From contig CP000474.1 of assembly GCA_000014925.1 (NCBI GenBank), positions 558,001-622,000 on the forward strand: a DNA stretch of 64,000 nt. The letters are read 5' to 3'. Source of the stretch: Paenarthrobacter aurescens TC1. GTDB lineage: Bacteria > Actinomycetota > Actinomycetes > Actinomycetales > Micrococcaceae. Of this stretch, positions 33,731-41,826 are shown one piece after another. Each line of letters opens with the position of its first letter. Within the stretch, counting starts at the first letter, position 1. Below the pieces are notes generated by a model, which saw only the letters and a program-made list of their open reading frames with translations, made no database searches and had not been told where the DNA came from. Made by a program: the position numbers and the translations under genes.

Positions 33731-34149
33731 TGCTGTGCCTCCGTGGAGAGCACTGCGGTGGCGTCGATTTCCACGAGCCACTCCGGGCGGGCCAAGGCCT
33801 GGACAACGATGCCGGTGGACACGGGGAACACTCCCTTGAGCCAGCGCCCCATGGTGCGGTAGACGGTCTCACGGTAGCGAGGATCGATGAGGTAGACGGT
33901 CACCTTGACGATGTCCTCCAGGCTGCTTCCGGCTTCCTTGAGCAACATGTCGATGTTGGCCATGGCCTTTTCCGTTTGGGCTTCAACGTCGCCAATGCCC
34001 ACAGACTCGCGCGTCTCCAGGTCCTGTCCGATCTGGCCCCGAAGGTAAACCACGCCATTGGCCACAACGGCCTGGCAAAGATCGTTATCCAGGTTCTGCT
34101 CCGGGTAGGTCTCTTTCGTGTTGAACGTACGGATACGCTGGTGCTTCAT
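33727..34149 (-). CDS. RidA/YjgF-family imine deaminase
   Basis: 140 aa, ATG 34149. YLRGQIGQDLETRESVGIGDVEAQTEKAM, the helix ending LKEAGSSLEDIVKVTVYL, and STGIVVQALARPEWLVEIDATAVL show the trimeric RidA fold. The position of the usual catalytic Arg is occupied within QALARPEWLVEID. RidA proteins hydrolyse reactive enamines/imines made by amino-acid enzymes. First gene of the operon with DUF1028 and M20, divergent from a LysR gene. Confidence 0.9.
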   Translation of the reverse strand: MKHQRIRTFNTKETYPEQNLDNDLCQAVVANGVVYLRGQIGQDLETRESVGIGDVEAQTEKAMANIDMLLKEAGSSLEDIVKVTVYLIDPRYRETVYRTMGRWLKGVFPVSTGIVVQALARPEWLVEIDATAVLSTEAQQ

Positions 34150-34215
34150 GTCGCAGCTTGCCTTTCAGTCCTGTTAGCCGGGTGCTCGTATCCTTCAGCT
34201 TCCTGCGGCGCGTTA

Positions 34216-34232
34216 AATCTGTCCAACAGTTC
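34216..34232. promoter_or_regulatory. Second operator-like element (AATCTRTYCRACAG type)
   Basis: AATCTGTCCAACAGTTC resembles AATCTATTCGACAGATC at 35244, the promoter of the transporter gene. Each copy accompanies a TGCATC-N9-GATGCA palindrome, so the two sites may form one regulatory unit. Confidence 0.5.
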
Positions 34233-34244
34233 TTTTAGAACGAT

Positions 34245-34265
34245 TGCATCGACTTTTCTGATGCA
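34245..34265. promoter_or_regulatory. Candidate LysR operator TGCATC-N9-GATGCA (divergent site)
   Basis: TGCATC and GATGCA are separated by exactly nine bases between the ridA and LysR genes. The same element, with the same spacing, is at 35211 before the transporter gene. Confidence 0.7.
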
Positions 34266-34270
34266 GGGTG

Positions 34271-34276
34271 TACTCT
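34271..34276 (+). promoter_or_regulatory. Candidate -10 box of leaderless LysR promoter
   Basis: TACTCT is followed by six bases and ATG 34283. It lies next to the LysR operator, which fits autoregulation. Confidence 0.4.
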
Positions 34277-34282
34277 CGTGGC

Positions 34283-35197
34283 ATGGATGTGACCCTCACG
34301 CAGTTGCGCTATTTCGTGGAAGCGGCAGCCCAGTTGTCCATGACAGGTGCGGCCGTCCGCCTGAATGTTGCCCAATCGGCAGTTTCGGCTGCGATTGCCC
34401 AGCTGGAGCGCCACGTAGGCACGCAGTTCTTCATCAGGCAGCGCTCCAAGGGCCTGGTGCTTACGCCGGCAGGGGAGCTCTTCGTCAGAGACGCGCAGGC
34501 GATCCTCGCGCAGGTTGAGGAGAGCGTTGACCACGCACGCGGAGAGCACCAGAGCGTCTCCGGGCGGATCCGCATAGCCTGCTTCAGCACGCTTGCGCCT
34601 TTCCTGCTTCCCGGTGTCCTGACCAAACTGCGGGAAGATCACCCCGCACTTGAAGCTGAAGTCATCGAGACCGACACTGCGGGCTGCATCGCCGCTTTGC
34701 TCAGCGGGCAGGCGGACTTGGCGCTGTGCTACGACCTGGACCTTCCCGAAGCGATAGCCCGTTCCGTGGTGGATACCGTTCGGCCTTATGTGGCACTGCC
34801 GCCAAACCACAAACTGGCAGGATCAAAGACCGTTCAACTGTCCGCACTGAGCGGCGAACCCTTTGTGTTGCTGGACTTGCCCCACACCCGTGACCTCATG
34901 ATGTCCATCGCCAGGCTGGGTGGCCAGGAGCCGGACATCAGGTTCCGATCGGCCAGCTATGAAACGGTGCGCACTTTCGTGGCGCGCGGCCTCGGCTATT
35001 CCATCCTTCACCAGCGGCCACAGCACCAGTTGACCTACGACGGCGGCCAGCTGGCCGCCGTCGAAATCCGCGACGACGTGCCGGAATTGAAGACAGTTCT
35101 GGCGCACTTGAAGTCCCACCGCCCCACGGCGAGGGTGCGGGCGGTAGCGCAAGCAGTCAGGCATCAGATCGTCGCCGCCCGCTCGGCGCGAAGCTAG
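34283..35197 (+). CDS. LysR-family regulator of the RidA-DUF1028-M20 operon and transporter
   Basis: 304 aa from ATG 34283. MDVTLTQLRYFVEAAAQLSM starts the winged helix, with the recognition part in NVAQSAVSAAIAQLERHVG; the effector domain follows from about residue 90. It is divergent from ridA. The palindrome TGCATC-N9-GATGCA lies upstream of this gene and again after it, before the transporter, suggesting that it controls both. Effector unknown. Confidence 0.92.
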   Translation: MDVTLTQLRYFVEAAAQLSMTGAAVRLNVAQSAVSAAIAQLERHVGTQFFIRQRSKGLVLTPAGELFVRDAQAILAQVEESVDHARGEHQSVSGRIRIACFSTLAPFLLPGVLTKLREDHPALEAEVIETDTAGCIAALLSGQADLALCYDLDLPEAIARSVVDTVRPYVALPPNHKLAGSKTVQLSALSGEPFVLLDLPHTRDLMMSIARLGGQEPDIRFRSASYETVRTFVARGLGYSILHQRPQHQLTYDGGQLAAVEIRDDVPELKTVLAHLKSHRPTARVRAVAQAVRHQIVAARSARS

Positions 35198-35210
35198 GTC
35201 CGGTTCCCGC

Positions 35211-35231
35211 TGCATCTGTTCAGCAGATGCA
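35211..35231. promoter_or_regulatory. Candidate LysR operator TGCATC-N9-GATGCA (transporter site)
   Basis: TGCATCTG-TTCAG-CAGATGCA, an 8-bp-arm palindrome with the same outer spacing as the site at 34245. It lies 14 bases after the LysR stop and about 180 bases before the transporter start. Confidence 0.7.
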
Positions 35232-35243
35232 ATTGGTGTTAAA

Positions 35244-35260
35244 AATCTATTCGACAGATC
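35244..35260. promoter_or_regulatory. Second operator-like element of the transporter promoter
   Basis: AATCTATTCGACAGATC has ATCT/AGAT arms around ATTCGAC and matches the element at 34216. It is 33 bases from the start of the preceding palindrome. Confidence 0.5.
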
Positions 35261-35409
35261 ACAGTTCCGCGCTCGAAAATGGTTATACCAGCAATCGAGC
35301 GTGATCCACATCACGTGCCCTGGTGGCGCAGTCTCAGGTCGGTCAACGTCGACCGCCACAGGCTCGCTCTCCCCATCCCAGCATCGGATCTTTTCCTCCA
35401 GGAGGAACT

Positions 35410-36768
35410 GTGAACACCAATAACATCGAGGGGCAGATCAGCAGAAAGGGTTTGCGCACCAGCGTTGCCGCCGGTTCCATCGGCGTCTTTGTCCACTGGT
35501 TCGAATGGGCTATTTACGCCTACCTTGCGTCCACCATCGCCGTGGTCTTCTTCCCCCAACAAGACAGCACAGCGGCACTGCTGTCAGTTTTTGCCGTCTT
35601 CGCCATCAGCTTCGGCGTCCGTCCCCTGGGCGCACTGATCTTCGGAACCCTCGGCGACAGGATCGGCCGCAAGAAGACGCTGTCAATCGTGATTCTCTCC
35701 ATGAGCGGTGCCACGCTGGTGGTCGGGCTACTGCCCACTTACGACGCCATCGGCCTGTGGGCGCCTATCCTGCTTGTGGCCGCCCGGGTGGTCCAAGGCC
35801 TCGCAGCAGGCGGTGAGTTCGGAAGCGCGGCCGCCTTCCTGGCCGAGTACTCGCCCAGGAAGCACCGTGGATTCGGCGTCAGCTGGCTCGAATTCGGAAG
35901 CCTCCTCGGTTTCCTGGCGGCCTCGCTGGTGGTCTTCGTGCTCTCCAGCGCCATGGACGCACAAGCCATTGCCGGCGGTGGCTGGCGCATTCCCTTCCTG
36001 ATCGCAGTTCCCCTGGGTGTCATCGGCTTCTACATCCGGTCCAAGATTGAAGACACTCCGGAATTCCGTTCCCTGGAGGAGCTGGGCAACGTCCCGCAGA
36101 GCCCCGTCAAGGAAGTCTTCACCAAACACCGCAAGCAGCTGCTTCAGATGAGCGGCTTGGAGATCATGATGCACGTTACCTTCTACGTGGTGCTGGTCTA
36201 CCTCCTGACCTATCAGGAGAAAGTGCTGGGTTTTGACGCCGGAACAGCCGCGCTGCTTTCCACGGCGGCTTCTGTGGCGGGCCTGATTCTCGTACCGTTA
36301 GTGGGCGCGCTGTCCGACAGGATCGGCAGAAAGCCGCTCCTGATCACTGCCGCCGTTTCACTGGTGGTACTGGCGTACCCCTTGTTCCTGATCATGCAGA
36401 CCGGCACAGCCTGGGCTGGCATCGTCAGCACCATCGGACTGGGCGTCATCCTGGCCCTCATCCTTGGAGTTCATGCGGCAGCAGCTGCCGAGCTCTTCCC
36501 CACCAGAACACGGCAGACCGGGCTCTCCATCGCCTACAGCGTCACCGCGGCCATCTTCGCCGGAACCGTCCCGTACGTCCTGACCTGGCTCATTGCGCAG
36601 ACAGGAAACGACATGATGCCAGCCTTCTACCTGATCCTGGTGGGCCTCGTAGGACTTGCTGCTGTGCTGAGCATGAAGGAAAGCAAAGGCAAGAACCTGA
36701 TGGACGAGGAAGAACTGCACTCGCCGGGAACGCCGTCCCGGGCAACGCAGGGCGTGGCGCACACGTAG
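35410..36768 (+). CDS. MFS transporter, metabolite:H+ symporter (MHS) type
   Basis: 452 aa from GTG 35410 with GGAGGA five bases upstream. Twelve membrane segments. FVHWFEWAIYAYLA is the MHS helix-1 motif, then GTLGDRIGRKKTL (motif A), RVVQGLAAGGEFGSAAAFLAEYSPRKHRG and the second motif A, GALSDRIGRKPLL. MHS proteins import organic acids or betaines with protons. Its promoter carries the same two elements as the RidA operon, so it probably imports the substrate of the M20/DUF1028 enzymes. Confidence 0.92.
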   Translation: MNTNNIEGQISRKGLRTSVAAGSIGVFVHWFEWAIYAYLASTIAVVFFPQQDSTAALLSVFAVFAISFGVRPLGALIFGTLGDRIGRKKTLSIVILSMSGATLVVGLLPTYDAIGLWAPILLVAARVVQGLAAGGEFGSAAAFLAEYSPRKHRGFGVSWLEFGSLLGFLAASLVVFVLSSAMDAQAIAGGGWRIPFLIAVPLGVIGFYIRSKIEDTPEFRSLEELGNVPQSPVKEVFTKHRKQLLQMSGLEIMMHVTFYVVLVYLLTYQEKVLGFDAGTAALLSTAASVAGLILVPLVGALSDRIGRKPLLITAAVSLVVLAYPLFLIMQTGTAWAGIVSTIGLGVILALILGVHAAAAAELFPTRTRQTGLSIAYSVTAAIFAGTVPYVLTWLIAQTGNDMMPAFYLILVGLVGLAAVLSMKESKGKNLMDEEELHSPGTPSRATQGVAHT

Positions 36769-36785
36769 ACACACACCATCCAGTG

Positions 36786-36819
36786 GACAATTCACCCTCG
36801 CGTACGGGGGTGAATTGTC
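36786..36819. terminator. Terminator between convergent MHS transporter and TetR genes
   Basis: GACAATTCACCC pairs with GGGTGAATTGTC, a perfect 12-bp stem around a 10-nt loop. Confidence 0.85.
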
Positions 36820-36831
36820 TGTTTGATGGGG

Positions 36832-37431
36832 TCAAACAGTGACGGCAAGCCGCGCCAGCGCCCGCTCCACCAGGTGCCGTTGCCGGGAACCGGAGACGGC
36901 GTCCGGATCCAGCATGGAGGTGACGTGCAGGCCCATCATGATGTTCAGCAGCTCATCGGCAACCGCATCCGGATCCGCCAAAGGTGCGCATTCGTCGTCG
37001 TGCTCTGCTTGGGCAAGGAAACCCAACACCAGGCCACGCCAGTGCAGCAAAGCCTCCCGACCCACTGCCCGCAGCGCGTCTTCCGTCTGCGCCCGCTGCC
37101 AGAAGGACACCGCCACGCGGGCCTCCACCACGGTGAGGGGATCGGCCGGAATGATCTCCAGGCACAACCTTCTGAGGGCCGAAAGGCCGCGACGGCCTGC
37201 CGTGCCAGCCGCGATGCGTTCGTTGGTGCGTTCGCAGATCAACTCGTAGGACGCCAGCAGCAGGGCGTCCTTATTGGGAAAGTAATGGGCCAGCACTCCC
37301 GGTGCCGCGTAGCCGCATTCACTGGCAATGTCCCGCATGCTGGCGTTCTCGATGCCCTGCTCCGCGATCAGCCGCCACGTGGTTTCGATGATGGAACGGC
37401 GACGTTCCTCGTGATCAACCAAGCGGGGCAT
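36832..37431 (-). CDS. TetR-family regulator (amine oxidase locus)
   Basis: 199 aa from ATG 37431, GAAGGA upstream. RRRSIIETTWRLIAEQGIENASMRDIASECGYAAPGVLAHYFPNKDALL is the DNA-binding domain; the C-terminal half resembles BetI-like TetR_C domains. It lies downstream of the copper amine oxidase on the same strand, separated by a strong hairpin, so it is probably transcribed on its own. Control of the amine genes is inference. Confidence 0.9.
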   Translation of the reverse strand: MPRLVDHEERRRSIIETTWRLIAEQGIENASMRDIASECGYAAPGVLAHYFPNKDALLLASYELICERTNERIAAGTAGRRGLSALRRLCLEIIPADPLTVVEARVAVSFWQRAQTEDALRAVGREALLHWRGLVLGFLAQAEHDDECAPLADPDAVADELLNIMMGLHVTSMLDPDAVSGSRQRHLVERALARLAVTV

Positions 37432-37477
37432 GCTGTTCCTTCGTTCGGGCGGGTGGCCATGGCCGGACCGTGAGCAC

Positions 37478-37521
37478 CCTACCACCGCGGGGACGCCGGG
37501 GAGCGCCCCCGCGGTGGTAGG
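37478..37521. terminator. Terminator of the copper amine oxidase gene
   Basis: CCTACCACCGCGGGG (37478-37492) pairs perfectly with CCCCGCGGTGGTAGG (37507-37521), a 15-bp stem with a 14-nt loop, between the oxidase stop and the TetR start. Confidence 0.82.
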
Positions 37522-37546
37522 TGCAGGTAAAACGCGGGTTACGCCC

Positions 37547-39517
37547 TCAGTGTCCGCAGGTGCCGGTGTTTTGCTCTGCAGGAGCGCAGTGTCCGGTGGA
37601 GGACGATGGCACGTTGAGTGTGGGGTTCTGATCGAAGAAGCCGTGCGGCTTCAGGGTGAATCCGGTGGTATCAACGGGCATGATCGGCCAGTCCTCGGGC
37701 CGCGGGAAGTGCGTCAGGCCAAACGAGTGCCACACTACGAGGTCCTGGCCATCGATGTCGCGGTCCTGAGCCACGTAACTGGGAAGCCCTGCACCTCCGG
37801 GGTGCTGGTTGACGAAGTCGCCTGCGGCGTAAAGCTCGTCCTCTGCGTGCTGCGTGACCCACAAATGGTGTTTGGCAAAAGCGGCCCGCGAAGCGATAGA
37901 GGAATCATCCGCCATGGCCAACGTAGGGTTGCCCTCCGGATAAAGGGTGTAGCCCACCGGGTGGCCCAGGTGATTCAGCGAGTCCGGGTTGCTGATGTGC
38001 CACACCCTTCCCTTGGTGCCATCGGCATCGCGGACTGCCTCCGATTCACGGGTCAGCACTGTGCGCTTTTGTGTGAAGGCGTTGCCGTGAGGGTTCCCGG
38101 GCCCCTTGGGAAGCCGTACAAGGTCCAGTTCCTCAACCCGGTTGGTGCCGCCGTCGACCATCATGTCCAGGCGCGCGCTGAAGAGGTGCTGGTGGTAAGG
38201 GGCACCAAGGCCCGGAGCGATCTCCGACGCGTAGGCGTAGTCCTTGTCCGGGAGTGCTGCCGTGAACACGATGCCCGTAGCCTTCGCCTCAAACTCGATG
38301 GTGCCGTCCAAATAGAGGTACCAGTAGAAGCCGTAATCGTAGTTGCCCACGGTGGTGAAGAAGGAGACCACTAGCCTGCGGTTGCGGCGAACCTCGTTGG
38401 AACCTGCCCACTCGTCCGTGTGCTTCCACAGGATTCCCGCGTCTTCCTCGTGAATGCAAATGCCGTTCTCGATCACGCGCGGATTGCCGAAATCATCTGC
38501 CACCACCGGGGACATGTAGGTGATATCGCCCAAGCAGTCGCAACCAAGCTTGAGTGAGTTGGCATCCCGGCCCACCAGGTATTCGCCGGAATCGAAGTAG
38601 TTCTGCCAGCTTCGGTACGGGGACGGGTCTCCATACGGCACCACCATTTCGGAGATGGATGCGCGGTGGACCACCGGGCGGCGCCGTCCCTGGTGCGAGT
38701 GGTGGAGCTGGTGGAGCACCAATCCCTCGCGGGCGTCGAAGCCGACGCGGAGGTCCCAGCCTGCCCATGACAGATGGTTGCCTTCCAAGGTGAAGCTGGG
38801 ACCCTCGGGTTGGGTGATTTCTATTGGCTTCAAATCCGTGCGGAGCTCTCCGTGGATGGTGGGGTCGGTGTAGTTGCCGTTGACCTCTGGTACCGGAACC
38901 GGGCCGTCGTCGATCAGGTGGTTGACGCGCCGGTTCTCAATGTCCACGAAAGCCACCAACCCGTCGATCGGGTGGGCCCACGGGTGGTCCGCGGGGTGGT
39001 CCTGGCGGAATCCCAAGCCGCGGAGCAGTCGCTTGCCTTCCTCATTCCCGTACTCGAAGACGCCTGCGGAGAGGGGAGCGACGCGGACTTGGGCGGGGGT
39101 CAGGCCGCGGCTGGCCAGTGCTGCGTTCCACTGTGGATCTACAGCCAGAATGTCCTCAATGATCCCGAATTCCTCGAGAAGGACCGGCAGTTGGCCATCG
39201 ATTTCCGGGTTGAGTTCACGCTGATCCAGGACGAGGCCTGTGGCCAGGGACAGCCTGACATCGAGGGAACGCGACTGCGCGGCGTCCCAGAGCATTGCCC
39301 GGACCAAGCGAGGGGCATCTGCTGCGTCTGCCTGGAAGACGGCCTTAGGTGGCTCGATCAGGCCCAGGTAAGCGAAGCGTGTGGTTTCTGCGACGAGCCC
39401 GGCATCGGCCAGGATCCGGCGCGCCTGGTGGATTTCGTGTGCCGAGAGCTGCTCAAGCGGATGTTGCCCCAGCGGAGCCTGCGTCGTTGCGGCCAAGGGG
39501 GTGGTCTGAAGGGTCAT
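37547..39517 (-). CDS. Copper amine oxidase (primary-amine oxidase)
   Basis: 656 aa from ATG 39517 with AGGA upstream. It oxidises primary amines to aldehyde, ammonia and peroxide using copper and a self-made TPQ cofactor. Tyr393 in VGNYDYGF is the TPQ precursor, Asp309 in YFDSGEY the catalytic base, H442 and H444 in [16 protein letters not shown] two copper ligands, and a later His in the KHHLWVTQH region the third. Length and domain order match bacterial phenylethylamine/tyramine/histamine oxidases of Arthrobacter. No signal peptide. The aldehyde dehydrogenase at 40113 fits as the next step. Confidence 0.95.
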   Translation of the reverse strand: MTLQTTPLAATTQAPLGQHPLEQLSAHEIHQARRILADAGLVAETTRFAYLGLIEPPKAVFQADAADAPRLVRAMLWDAAQSRSLDVRLSLATGLVLDQRELNPEIDGQLPVLLEEFGIIEDILAVDPQWNAALASRGLTPAQVRVAPLSAGVFEYGNEEGKRLLRGLGFRQDHPADHPWAHPIDGLVAFVDIENRRVNHLIDDGPVPVPEVNGNYTDPTIHGELRTDLKPIEITQPEGPSFTLEGNHLSWAGWDLRVGFDAREGLVLHQLHHSHQGRRRPVVHRASISEMVVPYGDPSPYRSWQNYFDSGEYLVGRDANSLKLGCDCLGDITYMSPVVADDFGNPRVIENGICIHEEDAGILWKHTDEWAGSNEVRRNRRLVVSFFTTVGNYDYGFYWYLYLDGTIEFEAKATGIVFTAALPDKDYAYASEIAPGLGAPYHQHLFSARLDMMVDGGTNRVEELDLVRLPKGPGNPHGNAFTQKRTVLTRESEAVRDADGTKGRVWHISNPDSLNHLGHPVGYTLYPEGNPTLAMADDSSIASRAAFAKHHLWVTQHAEDELYAAGDFVNQHPGGAGLPSYVAQDRDIDGQDLVVWHSFGLTHFPRPEDWPIMPVDTTGFTLKPHGFFDQNPTLNVPSSSTGHCAPAEQNTGTCGH

Positions 39518-39635
39518 GGCACTTCCTGAAGTCGATTTTTGATGGTACAACTGTTCAACCAACGCTTTGATGTTACCCACCTCACAGGCCGGCGTAAAGT
39601 CCTTGACCCAAATGTCGCCGGCGGCCAGGAGAACC

Positions 39636-40091
39636 ATGAACCAGCAATCCCGCCTACCCCGGCGGCGCGGCACAACTACGCCCGTTTCCGCGGGCCTCGT
39701 GGGCGTTGCTGCTGCTGGCAGCGCTGTAGCCCATGTGGTGGCAGCGGCCAGCGGTCCGGCAGGAGTGATGGCCTGGTGGATGGCCGCGATGGGCGCTGCG
39801 TGCTTGAGCTGCGCGGCTCCCATGGCGGGCTTTCCCGCCCGGACGTTCTGCGCCGGACAGGCCGCAACTCGTGCCGCCGGCCACCTCCTGGCCATGAGTG
39901 CAGCAATGATCCTCATCCATCTGGTCCTCCTGCTGGGACCTGGCAGCGGCCACCACGGTCACGTCCAGGGCGCATCCACTCCGGACCACCAGCCGGCCAT
40001 GCTCATCCTCATCGGCGTTGAACTGCTTTGCCTTATGGCTGCTTCGGCGGCCCTCCGCATGACCCGCACCGCAACACCACACCCGAACTGA
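39636..40091 (+). CDS. Small membrane protein rich in Met/Cys/His, possible metal handling
   Basis: 151 aa from ATG 39636 with AGGAGA upstream. About four membrane helices; [23 protein letters not shown] is rich in Met and Cys, and a loop has [12 protein letters not shown] and DHQ. I recognise no family. It is divergent from a copper enzyme gene and 21 nt before the aldehyde dehydrogenase, so a role in copper supply or amine transport is a reasonable guess, not more. Confidence 0.7.
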   Translation: MNQQSRLPRRRGTTTPVSAGLVGVAAAGSAVAHVVAAASGPAGVMAWWMAAMGAACLSCAAPMAGFPARTFCAGQAATRAAGHLLAMSAAMILIHLVLLLGPGSGHHGHVQGASTPDHQPAMLILIGVELLCLMAASAALRMTRTATPHPN

Positions 40092-40112
40092 AACCCCACA
40101 CCAGGAGTCACC

Positions 40113-41609
40113 ATGAACACAACATCCACTACGCTGTCCTTCGACTGGCACGGCCGAGCCGACGCCCTGGCGATCGATGGCAGGGCATTTATTGACGGCG
40201 GCCGGGCGGCGGCAAGCACCGGGCTCGTCCGTCCCACCAGCAGCCCGATTGATGGCCGAGTCCTCGCTGAGTTGGCCGCGTGCGGCCTGGCTGACGTCGA
40301 TCGCGCGGTGGCGGCCGCGAGGCGCGCTTTCCCGTCGTGGTCCCGTTCCGGGGCCGAAAAGCGAAAGGGACTGTTGCTGGCGTTGGCCAACCTCATGGAG
40401 CTGAATGCCGATGAGCTGGCCCTGCTGGAGACGCTGGACAGCGGAAAACCAATCCTGCAGACCACAACCGTGGACGTACCCGGCGCCATCTCCACGCTGC
40501 GCTGGTACGCCGAGGCTATAGACAAGCAAAGCGGTGAAATGCCCGCCGTCCCACCCGGAGCCACGGCCCTGGTGACCCGCGAACCCCTGGGCGTAGTGGC
40601 CGCCATTGTTCCGTGGAACTTCCCGCTGGAAATCGCGGTGTGGAAACTGGCGCCGGCACTGGCCTCCGGCAACACAGTGGTGCTCAAGCCGGCCGAACAG
40701 ACCTCGCTGAGCGTGTTGCGCCTCGCCGAGCTGGCCACGGAAGCGGGTCTGCCGGATGGCGTGCTGAACATCATTACCGGTACCGGCCGCGAAGTAGGCG
40801 CAGCGTTGGCGCATCACATGGACGTTGATGCGCTGGCCTTCACGGGCTCCACTGCCGTTTCCCGAACACTGTTGGAAGCCTCAGGTCGCAGCAACCTCAA
40901 GCGACTGAGCCTGGAAGCCGGCGGTAAGAGTTCCAATATCGTCTTCTCCGATACGGCCGACCTGCCTAAAGCGGCAGCCAAAGCTGCTTTTGGGGCCTTC
41001 TACAATCAGGGCCAGGTCTGCTCTGCGAACTCACGGATCCTGGTGCAGCGGGACATCCATGACGAGTTCGCAACCCTGCTTGCAGACGCTGCGGTTGGTT
41101 ACCGGGCCGCGGATCCGCTGGCTGGTTTGGCCGGCAACGGCGCCCTCATCAGCAGCGCCCATGCGAACGACGTCGAAGGCTGGATTCGGCGGGGACGCAC
41201 CGAAGGTGAGGTGCTTTTCGGCGGTGAGCGGCTCGAAATCCAAGGCTCCGATGCCTACCTGGAGCCCACGCTCCTGGGCGGCCTCCCGGCGGACCATGAC
41301 GTTCACCGCGACGAGATCTTTGGACCCGTGGCTGTGCTGCACGCGTTCGACTCGGAGGAGGAAGCGGTGCGGTTGGCCAATGCCACGGACTACGGATTGG
41401 CTGCATCCGTGTGGACGTCCAACCTGTCCCGCGGCCATCGGGTGGCAGGGGAGCTCCTTGCCGGAACAGTCTCCGTTAACACCGTTGACGCACTGGGAAA
41501 CACCACCCCGTTCGGAGGCTTCAAGCAGTCCGGATTCGGCCGGGACCTCTCCCTGCATGCCTTCGACAACTACACGGCGCCAAAGACTACGTGGGTCCAG
41601 TTCGACTGA
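40113..41609 (+). CDS. Aldehyde dehydrogenase (NAD(P)+-dependent)
   Basis: 498 aa, AGGAG before ATG 40113. VPWNFPLEIAVWKLAPALASGNTVVLKPAE includes Asn169 of the active site and the cofactor loop, Glu268 is in LSLEAGGKS, the nucleophile Cys303 is in NQGQVCSANSR, and EIFGPVAVLHAF follows. Pattern closest to PuuC/gamma-aminobutyraldehyde and betaine aldehyde types. It probably oxidises the aldehyde made by the divergent copper amine oxidase. Confidence 0.94.
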   Translation: MNTTSTTLSFDWHGRADALAIDGRAFIDGGRAAASTGLVRPTSSPIDGRVLAELAACGLADVDRAVAAARRAFPSWSRSGAEKRKGLLLALANLMELNADELALLETLDSGKPILQTTTVDVPGAISTLRWYAEAIDKQSGEMPAVPPGATALVTREPLGVVAAIVPWNFPLEIAVWKLAPALASGNTVVLKPAEQTSLSVLRLAELATEAGLPDGVLNIITGTGREVGAALAHHMDVDALAFTGSTAVSRTLLEASGRSNLKRLSLEAGGKSSNIVFSDTADLPKAAAKAAFGAFYNQGQVCSANSRILVQRDIHDEFATLLADAAVGYRAADPLAGLAGNGALISSAHANDVEGWIRRGRTEGEVLFGGERLEIQGSDAYLEPTLLGGLPADHDVHRDEIFGPVAVLHAFDSEEEAVRLANATDYGLAASVWTSNLSRGHRVAGELLAGTVSVNTVDALGNTTPFGGFKQSGFGRDLSLHAFDNYTAPKTTWVQFD

Positions 41610-41636
41610 TCTATCCCATCTGAAAAAACGCTGATA

Positions 41637-41667
41637 TGCATCGTTATTCCATGGTTTACCTGATGCA
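41637..41667. promoter_or_regulatory. TGCATC-N19-GATGCA element before the APC permease
   Basis: The same half-sites as the LysR operators at 34245 and 35211 occur here with 19 instead of 9 bases between them, one helical turn more. It lies in the 217-base gap between the dehydrogenase and the permease. Confidence 0.35.
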
Positions 41668-41826
41668 ATTCACGCGCCTACGCTAGGGCTCACAGTGGAC
41701 CGGACCCGGCACGTCAACGTAGACGAGAGCCCGCCCGCTCCCTCACATCGCACCAGTCGCTAAGACACCTTCCCTTCCCACCCTTCTTGCTCAGTAGCAA
41801 ACTTAAGCAGTAGCAAAGGATCGATC

